In this document: piece by piece, positions 48,603 to 57,771 of the stretch
Layout: each line of letters begins with the position of its first letter
How positions within the stretch are numbered: the stretch's first letter is position 1
Source of the DNA: an uncultured Mucilaginibacter sp.
GTDB lineage: Bacteria > Bacteroidota > Bacteroidia > Sphingobacteriales > Sphingobacteriaceae
DNA: 64,000 bases
Direction: 5' to 3'
Assembly (NCBI GenBank): GCA_903891475.1
Contig: CAITEP010000008.1
Coordinates: 124,001-188,000, forward strand
The notes under the pieces: model-generated
Seen by the model: the letters and a program-made list of their open reading frames with translations, nothing else
Told to the model about the DNA's origin: nothing
Database searches by the model: none
Program-made: the position numbers and the translations under genes

Positions 48603-50009
48603 TCACGCTTTTAACACCAATAATATTACATTCTCTACATGTTGCGTATGTGGAAACATATCAACCGGCTGAATTTTCACCAAGTCGTATTTTTCCTTTA
48701 ACACCAATATATCGCGGGCTTGGGTGGCGGCATTACAGCTTACATAAACAATTTTTGGCGCCTCAATTTCCATGAGTCGGTTAACTACATCGGGGTGCAT
48801 ACCGGCGCGTGGTGGGTCGCTGATGATGACATCAGGCTTGCCATGTTCGGCTACAAATTCCGGATTTAGCACATCCTTCATATCCCCGGCATAAAAAAGC
48901 GTATTGGTGATATTGTTAATAGCCGAGTTAATTTTAGCATCCTCAATAGCCGATGGCACATATTCAATCCCTATCACCTTTCGCACCTTATCCGCTATAA
49001 AATTGGCAATGGTCCCTGCACCAGTATATAAGTCGTACACCAATTCGTTCCCGGTAAAAGCTGCCATTTGGCTAGCCACCTCATACAGGTGCAAGGCTTG
49101 CTTGGAGTTGGTTTGATAGAATGATTTGGGCCCAATCCTAAATTTTATGCCGTTCATTTCCTCGTAAATAAAGCTTTCGCCTTTGTAAACAAGTACCTCT
49201 TGGTCAAATATGGTATCGTTCTTTTTTTGGTTTACGATGTATAGCAAGGAGGTAATTTCGGGAAATTGTTCGTCTATAAAACCCATGAGCTTGCTAATCT
49301 CGTCCTCCGTTGCGTAAGCAAAAACCACAATTACCATTACCTCGCCAGTACTAGCGGTGCGTATAACTAGGTTACGCAAAGCGCCCGCATGGGCCTTTAA
49401 ATCGTAAAAACTATAGCAATGCTCAATCACAAAAGCGCGAATGCTATTCCTTAGGCTGTTTGATGGCTCGGCTTGCAGGTAGCAATGGTCAATATCCAAA
49501 ATCTTATCAAACCTGCCGGGAATATGGAAGCCAAGCGCGTTCATTTCCAATACCTCATCGGTACGGTTTTCGCCATCATTTAGCCAACGCTTGTTGGAGA
49601 AGGTATATTCCAGTTTGTTGCGGTAGTATTTATCTTCGGGCGAGGCTATTATGGGCTGCATGCCAGTCAGTTCCACCTTAGCTATTCGGGTCAAGGCATC
49701 CTCTACCGCTTTTTGTTTGAATTTTAATTGGGCGCTATACACCATGTGCTGCCATTTGCAGCCACCACATGTACCAAAATGCTTGCAAAAGGCTTCGGTG
49801 CGATAGGTTGATGGTTTTTTTAAGGTAACAATTCGGGCTTCGCCAAAGTTTTTTTTGCCTCGGTATACCATTACATCGGCTACATCGCCGGGAACGGCAT
49901 TGTCTACAAACAGCACAAACTCGTCCGATTTGCCAACTCCCTTGCCTTCTTCGGCGATGTCAATAATCTCCACATCTTCAAAAAACCTCTTTTTAGCTAC
50001 CTGATTCAT
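48603..50009 (-). CDS. rlmD: 23S rRNA (uracil-5-)-methyltransferase, RlmD/RumA type
   Basis: TRAM-like N-terminus, CKHFGTCGGCKWQHM Fe-S motif, FYQTNSKQALHLYE, VYDLYTGAGTIANFIA, DPPRAGMHPDVV, VYVSCNAATQARD. Confidence 0.95.
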   Translation of the reverse strand: MNQVAKKRFFEDVEIIDIAEEGKGVGKSDEFVLFVDNAVPGDVADVMVYRGKKNFGEARIVTLKKPSTYRTEAFCKHFGTCGGCKWQHMVYSAQLKFKQKAVEDALTRIAKVELTGMQPIIASPEDKYYRNKLEYTFSNKRWLNDGENRTDEVLEMNALGFHIPGRFDKILDIDHCYLQAEPSNSLRNSIRAFVIEHCYSFYDLKAHAGALRNLVIRTASTGEVMVIVVFAYATEDEISKLMGFIDEQFPEITSLLYIVNQKKNDTIFDQEVLVYKGESFIYEEMNGIKFRIGPKSFYQTNSKQALHLYEVASQMAAFTGNELVYDLYTGAGTIANFIADKVRKVIGIEYVPSAIEDAKINSAINNITNTLFYAGDMKDVLNPEFVAEHGKPDVIISDPPRAGMHPDVVNRLMEIEAPKIVYVSCNAATQARDILVLKEKYDLVKIQPVDMFPHTQHVENVILLVLKA

Positions 50010-50477
50010 AAGCCCGCAATTTACAATTTTGTACCTGCATTGCTTTTAATAATGAAAAATTATAGTCAGGAATTGTTTGGGATGAATGAAAACTTAGGTA
50101 AAAGGCAGGAGATTTTAGGCAAATTAAAGGACAATAACATTAGGCCAACTTTTCAAGAAAGTCAGGTAATAGAGCCATTAAAACAAAAAAGCGATCAGAT
50201 AAACAGATTTAAAATTGATGTCAGAATTTCATCAGTCTCTAAATCCAAATCCGCTATTTCAAACTGATCATCAATCAATTCCGAAAATTCAAGTAGTTCC
50301 CTGCTCATACCTAAATACATTTAATTTGTACAATATTAAGTAATTTTATACCAAAAACCAAATTGGTATTGTGATTTTTTTGTTAAATTTTGTTAATCAA
50401 AAACACCATCTTTTTGTAATTGTTTTACATCGATTAGAATTTTTTCGTGATTGGGTTCAAACTTTTTTTATTTCCCC

Positions 50478-50846
50478 TTACCTAAATAAAAATATTATCA
50501 TATCCAATAATATGAATAGTAAAGGCAATGAAAATGAAATCCAAAAATAGCCCCAATAAAGCCTGTTTCTTACCGTTGTACTATTACTACTATTGTATAC
50601 AATATCTAATCGGATAACAAATGTGTATATCAAATTGGCTAAACCCATCATGAAACAATAAGCTATCCCTTGAAAAAACATGCCAAACAAGGTTTCTTCA
50701 AATTCTTCATGAGGTTCAATCAAGGTTATGCCTACTATACAATAAAAAATAAATGCAGTAAATCCAGCCACAACCAAACCCTTATTATATTTTAACCGCC
50801 TGCCATTCCACCATGCTTTGATAATATATTCCTCCCTATAATCCAT
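50478..50846 (-). CDS. Hypothetical membrane protein
   Basis: Four hydrophobic segments; overlaps the upstream CDS by 11 nt. Confidence 0.6.
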   Translation of the reverse strand: MDYREEYIIKAWWNGRRLKYNKGLVVAGFTAFIFYCIVGITLIEPHEEFEETLFGMFFQGIAYCFMMGLANLIYTFVIRLDIVYNSSNSTTVRNRLYWGYFWISFSLPLLFILLDMIIFLFR

Positions 50847-51594
50847 ATTTCAATTTCAAATTGCTGTTTTCATTATTTACTTGCTGCCCAGTAATAATTT
50901 CGATGGTTTTATGGTATTTATAGCGCATTTTTTTGAAGTAGCTACCAAGTGTTATACCCCCTGCATTAAAAAGCCTTTTGTTGGCAAGCCACACCAAGGT
51001 TGCGGTAGCATAAAAAAAGTACCTGTAAACAGGTTTACGCCATTGCTGCGACCAAACCGATTTTCGCTCAAAAATCTCGGCCAGGCGTTCGTTTTGGAAT
51101 AGGATATGATAGGCCTCATCAATCAAAATATCGGTACAAATGCTTTTTAACAAGGTACAATTGGTGGCATCTTTTAGGGCCTGATAAAAAATTTGCGCCG
51201 TGCTTTCCACCACAATCACTGCCAGCGTCCACGATTCCATATGGGTGTTTAAATGTCTTGTCCACCTAAACAAGCTATCGCCCCAATCCTTTGTTTTGCG
51301 AGGTTTGCCAATCCTATCCAAATACATCCCTAAATTATTGCCATGCTTTTGCTCTTCCTTTATAAAAAGCTTTATCACCTCCAAAAATAGGGGGTCGTTT
51401 ATTTCATGGGCATATTTGGTGGCAGCCGCAATCAAGCTCCTCCCCTCCGATGTTTCGCCCAATTGCCAAGCACGTAACGACGACAGGATGGCATTAACTT
51501 CTTGCCGGGTAATGTTAGGCGCTACTTCCCAATTTATACGTTGTTGTAGCGCGTTGTTTTTAAAATGGCCTAGCCAGTAATTGCTTGTTTTCAT
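50836..51594 (-). CDS. Ferritin-like-fold protein
   Basis: Helical carboxylate/His pattern: LFLEVIKLFIKEEQKHGNNLG, VIVVESTAQIFYQAL, ILIDEAYHILFQNERLAEIF. Confidence 0.7.
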   Translation of the reverse strand: MKTSNYWLGHFKNNALQQRINWEVAPNITRQEVNAILSSLRAWQLGETSEGRSLIAAATKYAHEINDPLFLEVIKLFIKEEQKHGNNLGMYLDRIGKPRKTKDWGDSLFRWTRHLNTHMESWTLAVIVVESTAQIFYQALKDATNCTLLKSICTDILIDEAYHILFQNERLAEIFERKSVWSQQWRKPVYRYFFYATATLVWLANKRLFNAGGITLGSYFKKMRYKYHKTIEIITGQQVNNENSNLKLKYGL

Positions 51595-51614
51595 AATTTA
51601 TATTTTTTAAAAGT

Positions 51615-51631
51615 ACTTTGTATTTCAAAGT
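51615..51631. promoter_or_regulatory. Palindromic operator candidate ACTTTG-N5-CAAAGT (site 1)
   Basis: aaaagtACTTTGtatttCAAAGTttttg, 21 nt upstream of the minus-strand start at 51594. Confidence 0.7.
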
Positions 51632-51649
51632 TTTTGGGCAAAAAAAAGA

Positions 51650-51847
51650 CTATTCCTTTTTTTTTAAATTTATTAACAAAACACAATTCAAAATCAATAA
51701 GCAAACCATCCCTATGCCCGATAGTTTTTGAACTAAAGTTCCTTTAAAGCCTTCGTTCATGGCGTTGAACGATATCCATAAAATAAAAAGGATATTACCA
51801 GCCAAGGCGGCATACCTTAATAAGGTGCTTAATTTGTTTGTTTCCAT
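51650..51847 (-). CDS. Small two-TM hypothetical protein
   Basis: 65 aa, two hydrophobic helices; same strand and just downstream of the wHTH gene. Confidence 0.55.
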   Translation of the reverse strand: METNKLSTLLRYAALAGNILFILWISFNAMNEGFKGTLVQKLSGIGMVCLLILNCVLLINLKKKE

Positions 51848-51870
51848 AGTATACTTAAATTTTGGTTAAT

Positions 51871-52176
51871 TTATATGGCTTTTTGTTGTTTTATCAGTTT
51901 TTCCAATGCTTCCAAATGTTGTTTAAACGCTTTTTTGCCATTTTCGGTAGCCTCATAATTGGTATTGGGTTTACGCCCCAAAAACGATTTATGCACCAAA
52001 ATATATTCCTCCTTTTCGAGCGCTTTTAGGTGCGATGCCAGGTTACCGTCGGTAGTATCCAACAGCTCCTTGAGCGAATTAAAATCATACCGATCATTCA
52101 CCATCAGCACGCTCATAATTTGTAACCGCAAGCGGTTTTCAAAAGCCTTATCCAGTTTTTCAAAAGGTACTTTCAC
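51871..52176 (-). CDS. Small winged-helix transcriptional regulator (HTH_34/ArsR-MarR-like)
   Basis: ENRLRLQIMSVLMVNDRYDFNSLKELLDTTDGNLASHLKALEKEEYILVHKSFLGRKPNTNYEATENGKKAFKQHLEALEKLI. Confidence 0.88.
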   Translation of the reverse strand: MKVPFEKLDKAFENRLRLQIMSVLMVNDRYDFNSLKELLDTTDGNLASHLKALEKEEYILVHKSFLGRKPNTNYEATENGKKAFKQHLEALEKLIKQQKAI

Positions 52177-52793
52177 CTGTCGTATTTAAAGTACATCAAA
52201 CTGCCATATACTATATGCAGCACACCAAACCCAATTGCCCAAAAAAGCAAACCATAACCGGGGAAACAAGCGGCAATTAAGCCTAAAACTATCTCGCATA
52301 GGCCCAAATACTTCACATCGGTAAAGGTAAAATTACTGGCACTAATTAATGATAGACCATAAAATATCAACGATGATGGCCCAACAACGCCATAGTATCC
52401 CCTATCAATAAAAATAAGTATCAAAATACCGCCGGTTACCAAGGGGGTAGCCATGTTAAAAAATAATACCTTGCTTACCTTGCCCCATACCGGCTGACCA
52501 TTTTTGCTCGCCTTGCGCAGGGTTAATACCACACCCGAAATAATTGATAATGCCAAAACCCCTACCGCAACCAACATTAAATAAATTAAAGTAGGCGGAT
52601 AAGTACCTAAACTCAAGCTTTTATAAACAATCACCGGACCTCTATACATTAAAAAATAAGCGATACCCGCACCAATAAGGGCGTAAATGCCTGCCAATAT
52701 ACCCGATAGCCCGCTGAGGGAAATAAATTTTGAGGAACGTTCCATCAACCTGCGGATAGAAACTAGCTCGTCTTGGATTTCTTCTTCTTTCAC
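52173..52793 (-). CDS. Hypothetical polytopic membrane protein
   Basis: Six hydrophobic segments; overlaps the wHTH gene by 4 nt. Confidence 0.7.
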   Translation of the reverse strand: MKEEEIQDELVSIRRLMERSSKFISLSGLSGILAGIYALIGAGIAYFLMYRGPVIVYKSLSLGTYPPTLIYLMLVAVGVLALSIISGVVLTLRKASKNGQPVWGKVSKVLFFNMATPLVTGGILILIFIDRGYYGVVGPSSLIFYGLSLISASNFTFTDVKYLGLCEIVLGLIAACFPGYGLLFWAIGFGVLHIVYGSLMYFKYDR

Positions 52794-52800
52794 TTAAAGT

Positions 52801-52817
52801 ACTTTGATATACAAAGT
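52801..52817. promoter_or_regulatory. Palindromic operator candidate ACTTTG-N5-CAAAGT (site 2)
   Basis: aaagtACTTTGatataCAAAGTaaat, 8 nt upstream of the minus-strand start at 52793. Confidence 0.7.
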
Positions 52818-53180
52818 AAATAAGAATATATTTGTAATCAAAATTTTTTGAAAGTTTTAATTTTTTTGTTGGGATCAAATGTTATTTTACATAATAAGGC
52901 AATGTGTTGTTTTATTAATTTTAGATTTCCTGTTACTAAATTGATAAATTAGGCGGTACGTTTATATTATATTTTCCTTTAATAAATTGAATATTCAATA
53001 CTTCAACAAGCCTTTAATATTTAATCAAAGAATCTATTTAGATGGTTTTTATCACTATAATTAAAACTATATTACTTTGGTTTTCAATAATTAATAGATA
53101 CTACAGGTATTTACAACTTAGCATATATTTGTGTTTTTGTTGACTCATAACAACACTTTTAACAAAAAAAGAGACAAAAA

Positions 53181-53975
53181 ATGGAAGATTTAATATCGCC
53201 GAAATATCAAATGAAACTTGTGGAAGATGTTGAAAATGCTCTATGGGATATGTTTTCAACTAACAAATATTACAATGTAGAAAAATACATTGAAAAGTGG
53301 CAAGTTTTAGGAGATAATTCTACAAACACCGGATTTTATATCGGCCTAACCCCTCAATTTCAAATAGTAAGGAAAGAAGATGGGAATGCTATTGATTTAA
53401 AATCAACATTACATGGAATTGATGGTGGAACTTTATTGAAAATTGCTATTGATTTAGGCGTAGATACACCGGATTTTATTCCTACCATTTCAACATTCAA
53501 AAATGTTTTAAAATCTGACTATAAAACAGCTTATGACACTTTTACAAGAGCCTACAGGCAAATTGAAGACGACCCAAGTACCGCTATTGGACTTGCAAAT
53601 TCTGCTCTAGAAAGTATTATAAAAGAAATTTTAAAGGACGATAGAATTTCAAGTAAATTAACTGGAAATGAAACACTTTACCAGTTGTCTTCAATTATTT
53701 TGAAGGAATTTAATTTAAAAAATGTGGAACACCCTAAGGAAATAAAAACGATTGGAAATTCACTTTTAAGCATAAATCAAAGCATTGAAAAAATAAGAAG
53801 TGAAAAGACTTACTTTCATGGTAAGACAATTGACGACCATATTATTAACGATACTGTTTATACTTATTTTATTGTTAATTCAGTTGCGACAGTTGGGCTT
53901 TTTCTAAATTCTTATTACCAGAAAAAATTTTCTAAACCAACACCAGTTATAAAAATTGATAGACTACCATTTTAA
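53181..53975 (+). CDS. Abortive-infection-family-like protein (Abi C-terminal domain)
   Basis: YRQIEDDPSTAIGLANSALESIIKEIL...LYQLSSIILKEFNL...IGNSLLSINQSIEKIRSEKTYFHGK followed by a helical tail, as in Abi-C domains. TATATTTG box at 53124-53131. Confidence 0.75.
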   Translation: MEDLISPKYQMKLVEDVENALWDMFSTNKYYNVEKYIEKWQVLGDNSTNTGFYIGLTPQFQIVRKEDGNAIDLKSTLHGIDGGTLLKIAIDLGVDTPDFIPTISTFKNVLKSDYKTAYDTFTRAYRQIEDDPSTAIGLANSALESIIKEILKDDRISSKLTGNETLYQLSSIILKEFNLKNVEHPKEIKTIGNSLLSINQSIEKIRSEKTYFHGKTIDDHIINDTVYTYFIVNSVATVGLFLNSYYQKKFSKPTPVIKIDRLPF

Positions 53976-54166
53976 ATATAAATAAAACCCAAATAACAGG
54001 CTTAACTGAAATGGGGATAACAAAAAATAATGAAGGTAAAACATGTTTAAATAACTTATCGGTAGTATGTGTTTGGATTCTAGTTTATAGTTTCTAAATC
54101 TAATAAAAACAAAATCTCAATAACCTATAATTTAATAACGAATTACCTAATTAAACATAAGATAAT

Positions 54167-54994
54167 ATGAATCAGATTATCGAAACAAAAAAGGTATTGA
54201 TTGGATGGCCATCAATTAATGGAGAATTACTTTTAGCTGGTAACAATTATGCTCTTTTAACTACAAATCTAAAAGAACAGGTTCAAAAAGCAATTGCTTC
54301 AGTACAATCAAGATCGGTTTATACTAATCAAGGCGATGTAATATCAGAGCCAGCTCCCGAACTAGAACAATACATAAATCAATTTTGGCAGAAGGATGAA
54401 AGTGACCCGTTTAAGAATCAAGGGTGGGCAATAAAGATTGCCGATTTAAATAAAGTTTGTTCAATTCAACCATTTGTTGAATGTAAAAGCTCAGTAGAAA
54501 AGACAAAAGAAATAAATCAAAATAACCTAATAAGAATTGCAGAAATATCTTTACCAATTTCCAAGCCACAAAGCTTATTACCTTCATTTGATCCTGTCAA
54601 GAAAGCATGGGTATTTTCCTCACCAAATCCTAATCTAAAATTATTGCAACCATATACAAATCAAAATACTATTTTTGAATTTGTGGTTGGAATACCAAAT
54701 TCATTTGTTCAAGTTGTTAAGTGCAAGGAACGATACTTTGTCCGTGACGGGTATCATAGAGCTTATGGGTTTATGGCAAACGGTATTTCAAAGATTCCAA
54801 TATTGTATAGAGAATTTAATTCATTTAACGAAATGGGTCTTTCATCTGGATTTTTTCCAAATGAAATCTTGATGAGTGACCATCCACCAATGTTAACAGA
54901 TTTTTTTAATGATAAAGTGTCTGGGATAGCTCAATTTACTCAATCACTTAAAGTTGTTTTAATACAAGGATTGGAAATAAATACATTCGGTTAA
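54167..54994 (+). CDS. Hypothetical protein with ParB/sulfiredoxin-fold-like C-terminal motif
   Basis: VVKCKERYFVRDGYHRAYGFMANGISKIPILYREF resembles the ParB-type DG.HR..A....G...IPV motif. Confidence 0.6.
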   Translation: MNQIIETKKVLIGWPSINGELLLAGNNYALLTTNLKEQVQKAIASVQSRSVYTNQGDVISEPAPELEQYINQFWQKDESDPFKNQGWAIKIADLNKVCSIQPFVECKSSVEKTKEINQNNLIRIAEISLPISKPQSLLPSFDPVKKAWVFSSPNPNLKLLQPYTNQNTIFEFVVGIPNSFVQVVKCKERYFVRDGYHRAYGFMANGISKIPILYREFNSFNEMGLSSGFFPNEILMSDHPPMLTDFFNDKVSGIAQFTQSLKVVLIQGLEINTFG

Positions 54995-55233
54995 ATTAAA
55001 AAATGATTCAAAATTTTGAAACTTTGGCTCATTGTTAAAATATACTAATAGTCGTACTTCTAATTTATAAAAGCATGTTATTTAAAATTTCGAAAAGATT
55101 TGTATTGAAAAATTAGAAAAATAACTTTTATAAATTCCCAATTCATTCTACTTATCAATGAAAATAATAGTAAATTATTTACTGTTTTTGTCTTGGAATA
55201 ATAGAGAAGTTTACAATTCAGTATCCCAACCAC

Positions 55234-55827
55234 CTAAATAGTAATTGCCGCCTTTACCAAATAAGGCAATATCTCTTTTTGGAAGGATACAAAGTTTTTG
55301 CGTACATCGCCATCGCTTACGGAGGTAAAGGCAAAGCTGAATACAATGCTTTTGCTGCATTTAATTAAAAAGCGGAGGCGTTGCAAATAGGTTTCCGGTC
55401 GGCGCAAGCCGCCCAATTGCGAGAAAGCATTTACCAGCATTTCCTCCAACTCATTCGAGAAGTTTTTTAAAAATTCCTGCGAATTGGCCGATTCGCGGAT
55501 GAAATCCCAACCAATAAACTCATTGCAAACCGTATAGCTCAACCTGCAGGTTTTCATAATCAGGCTGTTTAAATGGGCTTCTTCGGTTTCTTCGGGGGTA
55601 TTGTTGGTTACCAAATCCTGCACACTCAATTTTATATAGTCCATCAACAGCGAATGCAAAACATCCTCCTTGCTATTAAAGTACTTATAAATGGTGGCCT
55701 TGGCTATCTTGGCTTTTTTGGCAACCTCGTTAACGCTTGTTTTATGGTACCCAAACTTACGGAACAACTCTTGTGCCGCGCGCTTTATGCTGTCTTTAAT
55801 TTTATCGGGTTCCATGTAATTGGGCAA
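55234..55827 (-). CDS. TetR family transcriptional regulator
   Basis: IKRAAQELFRKFGYHKTSVNEVAKKAKIAKATIYKYFNSKEDVLHSLL. Confidence 0.95.
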   Translation of the reverse strand: MPNYMEPDKIKDSIKRAAQELFRKFGYHKTSVNEVAKKAKIAKATIYKYFNSKEDVLHSLLMDYIKLSVQDLVTNNTPEETEEAHLNSLIMKTCRLSYTVCNEFIGWDFIRESANSQEFLKNFSNELEEMLVNAFSQLGGLRRPETYLQRLRFLIKCSKSIVFSFAFTSVSDGDVRKNFVSFQKEILPYLVKAAITI

Positions 55828-55907
55828 ATATCCTAAAATTTATTCAATTTTTAAAGGTGTGGGCTGCCTATAAATACATGCAAGGGTAAAACCTTTAAGC
55901 AGTTAAA

Positions 55908-56324
55908 TCAGTTGGTTACAAAAATTTCGTAACTGGTGATGGTTACATAATACGACTTTAAAGATTGTGTTGCCGGCCCCTTAGCCGGCGAACCATCCAG
56001 CAATAAAAACTTGGAGCCACTGCAAGGATCGGTTACGGTAAAGTTACCGGCATCAAGTGTTACGGCGCACTTATTTTGGGGGTTATAGGTACTACATCGA
56101 TCGTATGCCGCATAGGTACCATCTGTTCTTCGGTATAAAATGAGTCCTGCTACACCATAACCATTTACCAACACCGCGTTACCGGGAATATTTAAGGCGC
56201 TATAACGTGGATCGGTTAAGGGTGCTTCAAAACTAACCGGTACACTGGGTATTACATTACCGCTTTTGGCACATCCCAAAAAGGATAACACCAAACCCAA
56301 AACCAAGTACCTTAATATTATCAT
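55908..56324 (-). CDS. Lipoprotein with degenerate Rieske-like fold
   Basis: Lipobox-like VLSFLGCAKSG; AAYDRCSTYNPQNKCAVTLDAGNFTVTDPCSGSKFLLLDGSPAKGPATQSLKSYYV resembles Rieske CPCHGSKF...G.A..GPA.. with His ligands absent. Confidence 0.65.
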   Translation of the reverse strand: MIILRYLVLGLVLSFLGCAKSGNVIPSVPVSFEAPLTDPRYSALNIPGNAVLVNGYGVAGLILYRRTDGTYAAYDRCSTYNPQNKCAVTLDAGNFTVTDPCSGSKFLLLDGSPAKGPATQSLKSYYVTITSYEIFVTN

Positions 56325-57355
56325 ATTACTTCTGGTTGAAACTGTTTTAAGAAACGAGTATCGTTTTCAGAGAATAAACGCAAATCACGTATCACATATT
56401 TCAGGTTGGCAATTCTTTCTATCCCCATACCAAAAGCGAAGCCGGTATATTTTTTGGAGTCGATGCCACAGTTTTCCAAAACATTAGGGTCAACCATGCC
56501 GCAACCTAAAATCTCTACCCAGCCACTGTACTTGCACATATTGCAACCCGCTCCCTTGCAAATGGTGCAAGAAATATCCATTTCGGCGGATGGCTCGGTA
56601 AAAGGGAAATAAGACGGACGGAACCTTACCTTAAAATCCTCGCCATAAAGTTCCTTAACAAAATGATATAAAGTCTGTTTTAAATCGGCAAACGAAACAT
56701 TTTCATCCACATATAAACCCTCCACCTGATGAAAAAAGCAATGCGCCCTGGCCGATATGGCTTCGTTACGGTACACCCTACCCGGCATAATGGCCCTGAA
56801 AGGGGGCTTGCCATTCTCCATCATGCGCACCTGTACCGATGAGGTATGCGTGCGCAGGGCAATATCATCCTTACCATTATTTTTTTTGATGAAAAAGGTA
56901 TCCTGCATGTCGCGTGCCGGATGTTCCTCAGGAAAGTTAAGGGCCGAGAAATTATGCCAATCGTCTTCAATCTCCGGGCCTTCGGCAACCACAAAACCCA
57001 GACGTTTAAAAATATCAATAATCTCATTGCGCACCAGCGTTAGGGGATGACGCGAGCCAATTTCGAATCCTTCGCCAGGTAGCGTGAGGTCAATTTGCGC
57101 GTTTTGGGTTGCTGGTTGCAGGTCAAAGCTTTCTTTCAGCTCATTGTATTTTGTTTCGGCCAGTTGTTTAAACTGATTCAATACTTTACCAAATACACGC
57201 TTTTCTTCGGCGGTTACTGTTTTAAACTGCTCAAACAAATCTTTTATAATCCCCTTGGTACCTAAAAACTTGATCCGGAACGATTCCAGTTCATCATGGT
57301 TGGCAGGCGAAAAGCCATCAATTTCGGAAGTGTATTTGTCAATATGTTCTTGCAT
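56321..57355 (-). CDS. pheS: Phenylalanyl-tRNA synthetase alpha subunit
   Basis: GSRHPLTLVRNEIIDIFKRLGF, DMQDTFFI, LRTHTSSVQVR, GRVYRNEAISARAHCFFHQVEGLYVD, FRPSYFPFTEPSAEMDI, GFAFGMGIERIANLKY. Confidence 0.97.
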   Translation of the reverse strand: MQEHIDKYTSEIDGFSPANHDELESFRIKFLGTKGIIKDLFEQFKTVTAEEKRVFGKVLNQFKQLAETKYNELKESFDLQPATQNAQIDLTLPGEGFEIGSRHPLTLVRNEIIDIFKRLGFVVAEGPEIEDDWHNFSALNFPEEHPARDMQDTFFIKKNNGKDDIALRTHTSSVQVRMMENGKPPFRAIMPGRVYRNEAISARAHCFFHQVEGLYVDENVSFADLKQTLYHFVKELYGEDFKVRFRPSYFPFTEPSAEMDISCTICKGAGCNMCKYSGWVEILGCGMVDPNVLENCGIDSKKYTGFAFGMGIERIANLKYVIRDLRLFSENDTRFLKQFQPEVI

Positions 57356-57771
57356 TACAATGTATTTAAAAATTGTTCGGCTGTTAAAACCGGTATCGTT
57401 GTGTTTTTATAATCTTTTATATTTCGGGTGATGATTGCATCACAATTGTTTTTTGTCGCTATTGCATACTGAATGGCATCTTCAAAATCGGTAAATGCGC
57501 TATTAAGCGCAAAATCAATCGCGTCGCCTTCAAATGGTAATATGCTCAATATAGAAACCAACGTTTTAACATGTCTTTTAGCCACCACACTATTCATTTG
57601 CTTGCTAATTATAAACTGAATATTGGCAATCACCAAGGCCGATGTAAACACCTTCACCTTGTTATTTCTGCTGGTTGCCAATAGCACTTTACTATAAAAC
57701 GCGAATGGCTCCCTGTTTAATAACCAATCTAATATAACATCCGAATCAAGGAACAATGATTTATAACTCAT
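57355..57771 (-). CDS. PIN-domain toxin (VapC-like)
   Basis: SLFLDSDVILDWLLNREPF, FTDFEDAIQYAIATKNNCDAIITRNIKDYKNTTIPVLTAEQFL. Confidence 0.88.
   Translation of the reverse strand: MSYKSLFLDSDVILDWLLNREPFAFYSKVLLATSRNNKVKVFTSALVIANIQFIISKQMNSVVAKRHVKTLVSILSILPFEGDAIDFALNSAFTDFEDAIQYAIATKNNCDAIITRNIKDYKNTTIPVLTAEQFLNTL

Noticed and set aside
50040-50267. 75-aa ORF after rlmD, and a 42-aa antisense frame MYLGMSRELLEFSELIDDQFEIADLDLETDEILTSILNLFI
   Set aside because: Short, no recognisable family, weak start context; not supportable from sequence alone.
55007-55020. TTCAAAATTTTGAA palindrome after the ParB-like gene as an island boundary
   Set aside because: Such AT palindromes are common by chance at this composition, and no matching partner was found at the left edge.
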